In this document: positions 37,930 to 44,383 of the stretch, in pieces
How the letters are laid out: every line of letters starts with the position of its first letter
Numbering within the stretch: the stretch's first letter is position 1
The notes under the pieces: model-generated
The model's input: the letters and a program-made list of their open reading frames with translations, nothing else
The model's database searches: none
Told to the model about the DNA's origin: nothing
Source of the DNA: Nocardia asteroides
GTDB taxonomy: Bacteria > Actinomycetota > Actinomycetes > Mycobacteriales > Mycobacteriaceae
NCBI RefSeq assembly: GCF_900637185.1
Contig: NZ_LR134352.1
Location: forward strand, 1,488,001 to 1,552,000
DNA length: 64,000 nt
Direction: 5' to 3'
Made by a program: the position numbers and the translations under genes

Positions 37930-39053
37930 TGCGGCTCGCACGCGTCGCGGGGTCGGTGGCGAGTTCGCTCGGACTCGCCTGGGTGGCGCGTGCGGTGTGG
38001 GGTCTGCCCGCCGCGCTGGGTGCCGGGCCGTCGGCGATCGAGCCGACCGCGCTCGGTACGTCGTCCTATCGGGACGGCCGGTTCCACAACACCGAACCGA
38101 GCAGCATGCTCGCCGCGGGCGCGGCGCCGTCGCTGCTGTGGTCGGGACTCACCCAGGGCCGGGTCGGCCGGCCGTCCCGGCCGGTGCCGCTGGTCACCCC
38201 CGCGGTGCCCGAGGAGGCCGCCGACCTGGCGGTCACCTGGTACGGGCACGCGAGCGCGCTGATCGAACTCGACGGTTTCCGGGTGCTCACCGATCCGGTG
38301 TGGAGCGACCGGGTCTCGCCGTCCCCGCTGATCGGCCCGGCGCGGTTGCACCCGGTGCCGGGGGAGATCGCGGAGCTGCCCGTCGTCGACGCGGTGGTCA
38401 TCTCCCACGATCACTACGACCATCTCGACAAACCCACCGTCGACGCCCTGGTCCGCGACCAGCTCGCGCCGTTCGTGGTGCCGATCGGCATCGGCGCCCA
38501 CCTGCGGCAGTGGGGTGTGCCCGAGGACCGGGTGATCGAGCTGGACTGGGGCGGCTCGGTCTCGCTGGGTCCGGAGCGCACGCTCACCATCACCTGCGCC
38601 GAGGCCAGGCACTTCTCCGGCCGCGGCCTGGTCCGCAACACCACACTGTGGGCGTCGTGGGCGCTGGCCGGGCCCACCAAGCGGGTCTACTTCGGCGGCG
38701 ACACCGGCTACACCAAGGCGTTCGCGCAGGCGGGCGCGGTGCTCGGCCCGTTCGATCTGACGCTGCTGCCGATCGGCGCCTACGACGAGCGCTGGACCGA
38801 TGTGCACATGAACCCGGAGGAGGCGGTGCGCGCGCACGCCGACCTGTGCCTGGGCGACCCGGGCTACGGGCTGCTCGTGCCGATCCACTGGGCCACGTTC
38901 AATCTCGCCTTCCACGGATGGTCCGAACCGGTGCGCCGGCTCGTGTCCGCGGCGGCCGACGCGGGCACCGCCACAGCTGTGCCCAAGCCGGGTGAGCGGG
39001 TGGTTCCGAATGACCTCCCACCGCGGGTTTCGTGGTGGGAAGATGTGGAGTGA
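37929..39053 (+). CDS. Metallo-beta-lactamase-fold hydrolase (Rv0906-like)
   Basis: 374-aa UlaG/NAPE-PLD-like MBL protein. After a hydrophobic N-terminus (about 1-35; RLARVAGSVASSLGLAW), the fold shows VTWYGHASALIELDG, the metal motif SHDHYDHLD, CAEARHFSG (His), FGGDTGYTKAF (Asp) and VPIHWATFNLAFHGW (His). It may be membrane-anchored or secreted and may hydrolyse phospholipid-like substrates (family inference). Translationally coupled to echA6 (TGATG) as in mycobacteria; the Rv0909-like gene follows 26 bp later. Confidence 0.9.
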   Translation: MRLARVAGSVASSLGLAWVARAVWGLPAALGAGPSAIEPTALGTSSYRDGRFHNTEPSSMLAAGAAPSLLWSGLTQGRVGRPSRPVPLVTPAVPEEAADLAVTWYGHASALIELDGFRVLTDPVWSDRVSPSPLIGPARLHPVPGEIAELPVVDAVVISHDHYDHLDKPTVDALVRDQLAPFVVPIGIGAHLRQWGVPEDRVIELDWGGSVSLGPERTLTITCAEARHFSGRGLVRNTTLWASWALAGPTKRVYFGGDTGYTKAFAQAGAVLGPFDLTLLPIGAYDERWTDVHMNPEEAVRAHADLCLGDPGYGLLVPIHWATFNLAFHGWSEPVRRLVSAAADAGTATAVPKPGERVVPNDLPPRVSWWEDVE

Positions 39054-39079
39054 ACCTTTCGGGAAAGGAACATCGCTAG

Positions 39080-39391
39080 ATGAGTCTCGTGGATACCTTG
39101 AAGGGCCTGCTCGGTAAGGGCAAAGAAGCGGTCGAACAGAACGCCGACAAGATCAACGACGCGGTCGACAAGGCCGGCACGTTCATCGATGAGAAGACCG
39201 GCGGCAAGTACAGCGACAAGATCGAAAAGGGCAAGGACGCGGCCAAGAAGGTCGTCCCGCCGCAGGCGGGCGAGGGCCCGGCGGCCGGTGGCACCACGCC
39301 GCCCGCGGCCGGTGGCACCAAGCCGCCCACGACCGACCCCGGCACCACGCCCGGCGGCACCGCCCCGACCGAACCGGGACCGCAGGCCTGA
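39080..39391 (+). CDS. Rv0909-like small helical protein (annotated antitoxin family) with Pro/Gly tail
   Basis: 103 aa, start ATG 39080 with AAAGGAA upstream. Residues 1-58 are a Lys/Asp-rich amphipathic segment: SLVDTLKGLLGKGKEAVE, INDAVDKAGTFIDEKTGGKYSDKI. The DEKTGGK(Y/F) motif is shared with the second copy at 41801. From about 60 the tail is low-complexity Pro/Gly/Thr. The family is often called antitoxin because of Rv0909 next to the Rv0910 toxin, but no Rv0910-like gene is here. A stress or CsbD-like role is equally possible. Confidence 0.75.
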   Translation: MSLVDTLKGLLGKGKEAVEQNADKINDAVDKAGTFIDEKTGGKYSDKIEKGKDAAKKVVPPQAGEGPAAGGTTPPAAGGTKPPTTDPGTTPGGTAPTEPGPQA

Positions 39392-39443
39392 TTCGGTGCG
39401 CGGGGGCCGGGCGTCACTGGTCCCCGCCGCCGAAGGTGAGTCG

Positions 39444-41705
39444 ATGGTCCGCCGGGAGTTCCGGGGTCCGCCGGGTGCGCCGGCCATCGAGGTTGAGCTC
39501 AGCAACCTCGACAAGGTGCTGTACCCGGAGACCGGGACCACCAAGGGCGAGGTGATCGCCTACTACTCGGCGATCGCCGAGGCGATGCTGCCGCATATCG
39601 CGGGCCGCCCGGTCACCAGGAAGCGCTGGCCGAACGGGGTCGACCAGTCCGACTTCTTCGAGAAGAATCTGCCCGAGCACGCCCCCGCGTGGATCCAGCG
39701 CCGCGCGCTCGAGCATTCCGACCGCAGGGTGCATTACCCGCTGATCGACTCCGAGGCGGGCATGGCCTGGCTCGGGCAACAGGCGGCACTGGAAGTCCAT
39801 GTGCCGCAGTGGCGTTTCGACGGTGATCAGCGTGGTGACGCCACCCGCATCGTCTTCGATCTCGACCCCGGTCCCGGCGCCGGTCTGCCCGAATGCGCGC
39901 GGGTGGCGCTGGACGTGCGCGACATGCTCGCCGGCATCGGGATGCGCGCCTTCCCGGTGACCAGCGGCAGCAAGGGAATTCACGTCTACGTGCCGCTGGA
40001 GCGTCCGCTGAGCTCGCGGGGCGCGTCGACCGTGGCCAAGCAGGTCGCCGCCAATCTCGAACAGCTGCACCCGGATCTGGTGACGGCGACGATGGCGAAG
40101 TCGGCCCGCACCGGCAAGGTGTTCCTGGACTGGAGCCAGAACAACGCGGCCAAGACCACCATCGCCCCGTACTCGCTGCGCGGACGCGCCGAGCCCAATG
40201 CCGCCGCACCCCGCGACTGGAGCGAGCTCGAGGACGCGAAAGCATTGCGCCACCTCCGGTTCGACGAGGTACTCGCGCGCTGGCGGGCCGACGGCGACCT
40301 GCTGGCCGAGCTGGACCCGCCGCTGCCGAGCGGCCCCGACTCGCTCACCAAATACCGCAGCATGCGCGATGCCGAGCGCACCCCGGAACCCGTACCCGCC
40401 GACGCGCCGCGGCCGGGTCCCGGCGACCGGTTCGTGGTGCAGGAACACCACGCCCGCAGGCTGCACTGGGACGTGCGCCTGGAACGCGACGGCGTCCTGG
40501 CGTCCTGGGCGGTGCCCAAGGGCCCGCCCACCGAGCCGAAACACAACCGCCTCGCCGTGCGCACCGAGGACCACCCGATCGAGTACCTGCACTTCCACGG
40601 CACCATCCCGAAGGGCGAATACGGCGCGGGCGAGATGACGATCTGGGACACCGGCACCTACGTCACCGAGAAGTGGCGCGACGACGAGGTGATCGTCGAA
40701 TTCGACGGGCAGCGCCTGCACGGCCGCTACGCCTTCATTCAGACCAAGGGCGACCAGTGGCTCATGCACTTCATGCGCGACCAGGTGCGACGGGAACCGG
40801 TGGCGGACAACGGCACCGGCGATCTGCCGCGCGGCCTGTCGCCGATGCTCGCCACCGCGGGCGAGGTGACGAAGCTGAGCGCGCAGGAGTGGGCGTTCGA
40901 GACCAAGTGGGACGGCTTCCGGGTGATCGTCGAGGTCACCGACGGTGCCGTCATCGTCCGCAGCCGGGCGGGCAACACCGTCACCGGCCGCTACCCGCGC
41001 CTGGCCGCGCTCGGCGAGGAACTGGCCGGGCACCGGGTGGTGCTCGATGGCGAGGCGGTGGTGTTCGACGCGAAGGGCCTCTCGGACATCTCGGCGCTGC
41101 AGGCGGATTCGGCGCGCGCGGTGTTCGTCGCCTTCGATGTGCTCTTCCTCGACGGCACCTCGCTGCTGCGCAAGAAGTACAGCGACCGGCGCGCGGTGCT
41201 GGAGGCGCTGGGCAGGCTGGCGCCCTCGCTGAATGTGTCGGCGCTGCTGGACGGTTCGGGAGCCGAGGCCATGCGGGCCAGTCAGGAGCAGGGACAGGAG
41301 GGCGTGGTCGCCAAGCGGCTGGAATCGGTGTATCAGCCGGGCAAGCGCAGCCAGACCTGGATCAAGGAGCGGAATTGGCGATCCAGGGAGGTGGTGGTGG
41401 GCGGGTGGCGGCGCAGCGACAAACGCGAGTTCAAATCGCTGCTGCTCGGGATACCGCACGAGAACGGGCTGATCTACGTGGGCCGCGTCGGCACCGGCTT
41501 CGACACTGAGCAGGCGCGGCGGATCAGCGCCGAACTGCGCCGCCTGCGCCGGGAGACCACCCCGTTCGTCAACGAGATGACCGCCGAGGAGCGCCGCGAC
41601 GCCGAATGGGTCACCCCGAATCTCACCGGCACGGTGCGCTTCCAAGCCTGGACCGACACCGGACGGCTGTGGCATCCCGTGTGGGACGGTGTGACGCCGA
41701 CCTGA
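39444..41705 (+). CDS. ligD: Multifunctional ATP-dependent DNA ligase LigD
   Basis: 753-aa NHEJ ligase (EC 6.5.1.1) with polymerase, phosphoesterase and ligase modules in the mycobacterial order. Polymerase (about 10-290): WPNGVDQSDFFEKN and metal Asp residues in FDLDPGPGA. Phosphoesterase (about 325-445): FVVQEHHARRLHWDVRLE and PKGEYGAGEM. Ligase (about 455-753): nucleotidyl Lys488 in FETKWDGFR, VLDGEAVVFD, EGVVAKRLES and YVGRVGTGF. Length matches M. tuberculosis LigD (about 759). It fills and seals double-strand breaks together with Ku, which is not in this window. ATG 39444 is chosen; GTG 39396 in frame would add a basic stretch. Confidence 0.95.
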   Translation: MVRREFRGPPGAPAIEVELSNLDKVLYPETGTTKGEVIAYYSAIAEAMLPHIAGRPVTRKRWPNGVDQSDFFEKNLPEHAPAWIQRRALEHSDRRVHYPLIDSEAGMAWLGQQAALEVHVPQWRFDGDQRGDATRIVFDLDPGPGAGLPECARVALDVRDMLAGIGMRAFPVTSGSKGIHVYVPLERPLSSRGASTVAKQVAANLEQLHPDLVTATMAKSARTGKVFLDWSQNNAAKTTIAPYSLRGRAEPNAAAPRDWSELEDAKALRHLRFDEVLARWRADGDLLAELDPPLPSGPDSLTKYRSMRDAERTPEPVPADAPRPGPGDRFVVQEHHARRLHWDVRLERDGVLASWAVPKGPPTEPKHNRLAVRTEDHPIEYLHFHGTIPKGEYGAGEMTIWDTGTYVTEKWRDDEVIVEFDGQRLHGRYAFIQTKGDQWLMHFMRDQVRREPVADNGTGDLPRGLSPMLATAGEVTKLSAQEWAFETKWDGFRVIVEVTDGAVIVRSRAGNTVTGRYPRLAALGEELAGHRVVLDGEAVVFDAKGLSDISALQADSARAVFVAFDVLFLDGTSLLRKKYSDRRAVLEALGRLAPSLNVSALLDGSGAEAMRASQEQGQEGVVAKRLESVYQPGKRSQTWIKERNWRSREVVVGGWRRSDKREFKSLLLGIPHENGLIYVGRVGTGFDTEQARRISAELRRLRRETTPFVNEMTAEERRDAEWVTPNLTGTVRFQAWTDTGRLWHPVWDGVTPT

Positions 41706-41800
41706 GACCTCCCGCGAAAGCTGCGGTGTTGCTAGGGTGATCGCGTTGCCGAGCGCCGCCGCGCGCCTCGGCCCCGGATCGAATCAGCGAGGAGTGCACG

Positions 41801-41974
41801 GTGGATTTCAAGAACCTGGCGGGCAAGGCGATGGACCTGGCTGCCCAGCATGCGGACAAGGTCGACGGCGTCATCGAGAAGGCCGGTGACGTGGTGGACG
41901 AGAAGACCGGCGGCAAGTTCGCCGGCCAGGTCGACTCGGCTCAGGAAGCCGCCAAGAACGCCATCCGCGACTGA
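41801..41974 (+). CDS. Second Rv0909-like small protein
   Basis: 57 aa, from GTG 41801 with GAGGAG upstream to TGA 41972-41974. MDFKNLAGKAMDLAAQHADK is followed by IEKAGDVVDEKTGGKFAGQV, the same signature as the protein at 39080 but without the Pro/Gly tail, so it is nearer to the ordinary Rv0909 size. No adjacent Rv0910-type toxin gene. It may form a stress-related helical protein. A large inverted repeat begins 24 bp after the stop. Confidence 0.75.
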   Translation: MDFKNLAGKAMDLAAQHADKVDGVIEKAGDVVDEKTGGKFAGQVDSAQEAAKNAIRD

Positions 41975-41997
41975 GACACGGCGGCTGGCGCCGCGGG

Positions 41998-42083
41998 TTT
42001 TCGGCCTCGTGACCTCGCATCCGAGGAGCGATACTGCGCCTACGGCGTTACGTCTCGCTCCTCGGATGCGAGGCGGCCGAAAA
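41998..42083. repeat. Large two-part inverted repeat, possible terminator or MITE-like element
   Basis: Inner arms 42015-42031 and 42055-42071 are a perfect 17-bp inverted repeat. Outer arms TTTTCGGCC (41998-42006) and GGCCGAAAA (42075-42083) are also perfect. The unpaired insert between arms is 8 nt on one side and 3 on the other; the loop is 23 nt. It lies between convergent genes (41801 and 42116), as expected for a bidirectional terminator, but its length and terminal symmetry also suit a small mobile or dispersed repeat. Confidence 0.75.
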
Positions 42084-42115
42084 CGTGTCGAGGGAGTGTG
42101 CGCTGTGAGTTTGCC

Positions 42116-42757
42116 CTATCCCTTCGACATCAGGCCGGTGATCGTCGCGACGTCGGTGACCAGCGCGTTGCCCTGGAAGGCGAACTCGTCGTAGGCGCGC
42201 GCCATCGCCTCTTTGTCGCGACCGCCGCAGGCGTCACCGATCACCACGGGCACGAAACCCAGGTCGGTGGAATGGGCCACGGTCGGCACGATGCCGATCT
42301 CGAGTGCCACACCGGCGATGGCGTAGGCGCCGATCTTCATGTCGCGCAGCAGGGCTGCCAGCGGGGTGCCCTCGAACGCCGACATCGTCATCTTGTCCAG
42401 GACGAGTTCGTCTTCGCGCGGCACCAGCTCGGGTACCAGGTCGAAGGCCGGGGTGTCGCGCTGCAGGATGAACTGCACTTCGTCGACGGATTCGGCCTGC
42501 TGCCAGCTCATCAGCAGGCGCAGGGCGTAGACGCCGGACAGGCGGCGCGGCGGGAAGAAGTGCCGCAGGAAGATGATCGGATAGCCGGCGCCGCGGGCCG
42601 CCTCGACCACGCGGACGACGCGGTCGACGACCTCCTGGCCGTCGGGCAGCTGGCCGAGCACGCCGACCTGCATGTCGTAGACGATCAGCGCCATCCGATC
42701 GGGCGCGCACAGATCGTCGAGAGTATCCGGAATGTCGAGTCCGTTGCCTTGTCGCAC
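42116..42757 (-). CDS. Isochorismatase-family hydrolase
   Basis: 213-aa alpha/beta hydrolase of the isochorismatase superfamily. Asp28 (IVYDMQVG) and Lys in VLDKMTMSAFEGT are conserved. The third catalytic position is Gly (ALEIGIVPTVAHS) where cysteine hydrolases such as nicotinamidase have Cys; EntB and PhzD-type isochorismatases also have Gly there, so an isochorismate- or chorismate-type vinyl-ether hydrolase is more likely than an amidase. Start GTG 42757 has TACACT 7 nt upstream (leaderless). No siderophore or phenazine genes are nearby, so substrate is open. Confidence 0.8.
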   Translation of the reverse strand: MRQGNGLDIPDTLDDLCAPDRMALIVYDMQVGVLGQLPDGQEVVDRVVRVVEAARGAGYPIIFLRHFFPPRRLSGVYALRLLMSWQQAESVDEVQFILQRDTPAFDLVPELVPREDELVLDKMTMSAFEGTPLAALLRDMKIGAYAIAGVALEIGIVPTVAHSTDLGFVPVVIGDACGGRDKEAMARAYDEFAFQGNALVTDVATITGLMSKG

Positions 42758-42764
42758 CGACGCC

Positions 42765-42770
42765 AGTGTA
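42765..42770 (-). promoter_or_regulatory. -10 box for leaderless isochorismatase transcript
   Basis: TACACT on the minus strand ends 7 nt before GTG 42757, within the 50-bp gap to the upstream gene. Confidence 0.55.
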
Positions 42771-42807
42771 GGCGTCGGCGCGACCGGCAATCAGGCTGTC
42801 GCCCAGA

Positions 42808-43440
42808 CTATTTCTGCGCCCACTGGGTGGTGCCGGGCGGGGCCATCAGGGTGTTGATCAGGTCCATGCCCGCGACGATCAGGGTCGGACCGCCGACGAC
42901 CAGCGAGCCGATGATGCCGCCGACGCTGGCGCCGGTGATGAGACCGGGGATCGCGCCGACGCCGCCCGCGGCCGCACCGACGACGAGGCCGATGACCGCG
43001 CCGATGGCCATGCCGACGAAACTGCCGATGGCGGTGGCCAGGCCGAAGGTGGAGGCGAAGTTCGCCTGGGACGCATAGTTTTCCGCGGGCGAGGCGACCG
43101 GCGTCAGGTTCGGTTTGGCCAGGGCCACGTCCTTGACGGCGGTGATCTCGAGGACGCTGCTGTCCTCGCGGAGCGTGGCGGGCAGCGAGTACTCGAGGCT
43201 GCCGTCCCGGACCGACAGCGGCAGCGAGACCAGGGTGGCCCCGGCCTCGTCGCGGATGTCGACGGTGTTGCCGGTGATGCTGAAGGTGCCGTGGGTGAGG
43301 CTGGTGATCACGGTGTTGCCGACGAGCTCGGTGCGGTACTCGACGTTCGGCGTGACCGGATCGGCGTTCGCGACGCCGGTACCCACGAGCGCTACCGCGA
43401 GGACCGGAATGGCCGCGGCGGCGATCTTACGGATGATCAT
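42808..43440 (-). CDS. Secreted DUF8020-like protein with glycine-zipper C-terminus (second copy)
   Basis: 210-aa exported protein, start ATG 43440. Signal peptide of about 26 residues ending in VANA, then DPV. A beta-rich domain (about 30-115) reads SLTHGTFSITGNTVDIRD, AGATLVSLPL and REDSSVLEIT. A Gly/Ala-rich C-terminal half follows (GSFVGMAIGAVIGLVVGAAAG, GASVGGIIGSLV). Domain order, length and patterns (GxFxIT, AGxT with PL, ED with L) match the protein at 21932-22588, so they are paralogues. Function unknown. Its upstream region holds the palindrome CTCGATATCGAG (43538-43549). Confidence 0.72.
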   Translation of the reverse strand: MIIRKIAAAAIPVLAVALVGTGVANADPVTPNVEYRTELVGNTVITSLTHGTFSITGNTVDIRDEAGATLVSLPLSVRDGSLEYSLPATLREDSSVLEITAVKDVALAKPNLTPVASPAENYASQANFASTFGLATAIGSFVGMAIGAVIGLVVGAAAGGVGAIPGLITGASVGGIIGSLVVGGPTLIVAGMDLINTLMAPPGTTQWAQK

Positions 43441-43537
43441 GTGAACATTCCCATCTGGTTCATCAGGTGACGTGCCCAACGAAGCGCCGAATGCATGGCT
43501 CCCCCAGAAGCTTGTGACGGCGCCTAAAGCGGTCCAG

Positions 43538-43549
43538 CTCGATATCGAG
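43538..43549. promoter_or_regulatory. Perfect 12-bp palindrome upstream of DUF8020-like gene
   Basis: CTCGATATCGAG lies about 100 bp upstream of ATG 43440 in a 200-bp intergenic region. A second inverted repeat TCATAG/CTATGA (43612-43617, 43625-43630) lies near the end of the ECF T gene. Either may bind a regulator. Confidence 0.35.
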
Positions 43550-43642
43550 TTGAACCATAGCCCGCGTGAGGGTTGCGGAACAGTGAATTCGAGTTTTAAA
43601 CCTCAAATTCTTCATAGTTATTCGCTATGACAACCCGGGCTG

Positions 43643-44383
43643 TCAGAGTGCCGCGCTGAGCGCGATCGCGCCTGCGCAGACGGCCGACACGATGCCGAGC
43701 GCGACGGCATCGCGCCTGGTGGGACCACTCGGATGGGCGGTGAGCATGCCGGTGCCGCCGCGCGCGGTGATCGCCTCGCCGAGTTCGCCCGCCCGCCTGC
43801 TGGACACGGCCATGCACGCGGTGAGGATGTCGATGAGCGGATTGTGGTCGGCGGCGCGGTGCAGCAGATTCGCCTTGGGGCGCAGCTTGCGCGCGGCCCG
43901 CAGCACCCGGATCTCGTCGAGCAGCAGCGGCAGGCCGCGCAGGGTCAGTGCCACCACCACCGCCCATTCGTCCACCGGCAGGCGCAGTTTGCGCAGTGGC
44001 GCACCGAGTTTCGCGAGCGCGGGCGCCACCTCGCCCATCGGCGTGGTGAACGCGATCAGGAACGAGGCGGCCACCAGCACCATGCCGAACACGAAGACCT
44101 GCAGATACCCGAGCACGGCCTTGGTTCCGATCGGCGCGTTGATCAGCCCGCCGAGCAGCACGAGACCCCAGAACCACCAGGGCAATCGGGGCAGCGCGCC
44201 CAGCGGTAGCCGGGCCGCCACGAAGATCACCACCAGGAAGACCACGATCACGCCGAGCACCGGCCACGTGGGCAGGAACATCAGCAGCAGGCTCAGCAGG
44301 AAGGCCGCGATCATCTTGGTACCGGCCCAGAGCCGGTGCACGACACTGTCGACGGGGACTTCGCGCAGCAGCACGGTACTCAT
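43643..44383 (-). CDS. ECF transporter transmembrane (T) component
   Basis: 246-aa EcfT-family protein (Rv2325c-like). Five to six membrane helices (for example FLLSLLLMFLPTWPVLGVIVVFL and WWFWGLVLLGGLINAP), with the conserved cytoplasmic ARG-type motifs AARKLRPKAN and ITARGGTGM that dock on the ATPases. Its ATG overlaps the stop of the ATPase gene (ATGA), so stoichiometric synthesis is expected. Substrate (vitamin, metal or other) cannot be told, because the S component seems to be the membrane part fused to the neighbouring ATPase. Confidence 0.88.
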   Translation of the reverse strand: MSTVLLREVPVDSVVHRLWAGTKMIAAFLLSLLLMFLPTWPVLGVIVVFLVVIFVAARLPLGALPRLPWWFWGLVLLGGLINAPIGTKAVLGYLQVFVFGMVLVAASFLIAFTTPMGEVAPALAKLGAPLRKLRLPVDEWAVVVALTLRGLPLLLDEIRVLRAARKLRPKANLLHRAADHNPLIDILTACMAVSSRRAGELGEAITARGGTGMLTAHPSGPTRRDAVALGIVSAVCAGAIALSAAL

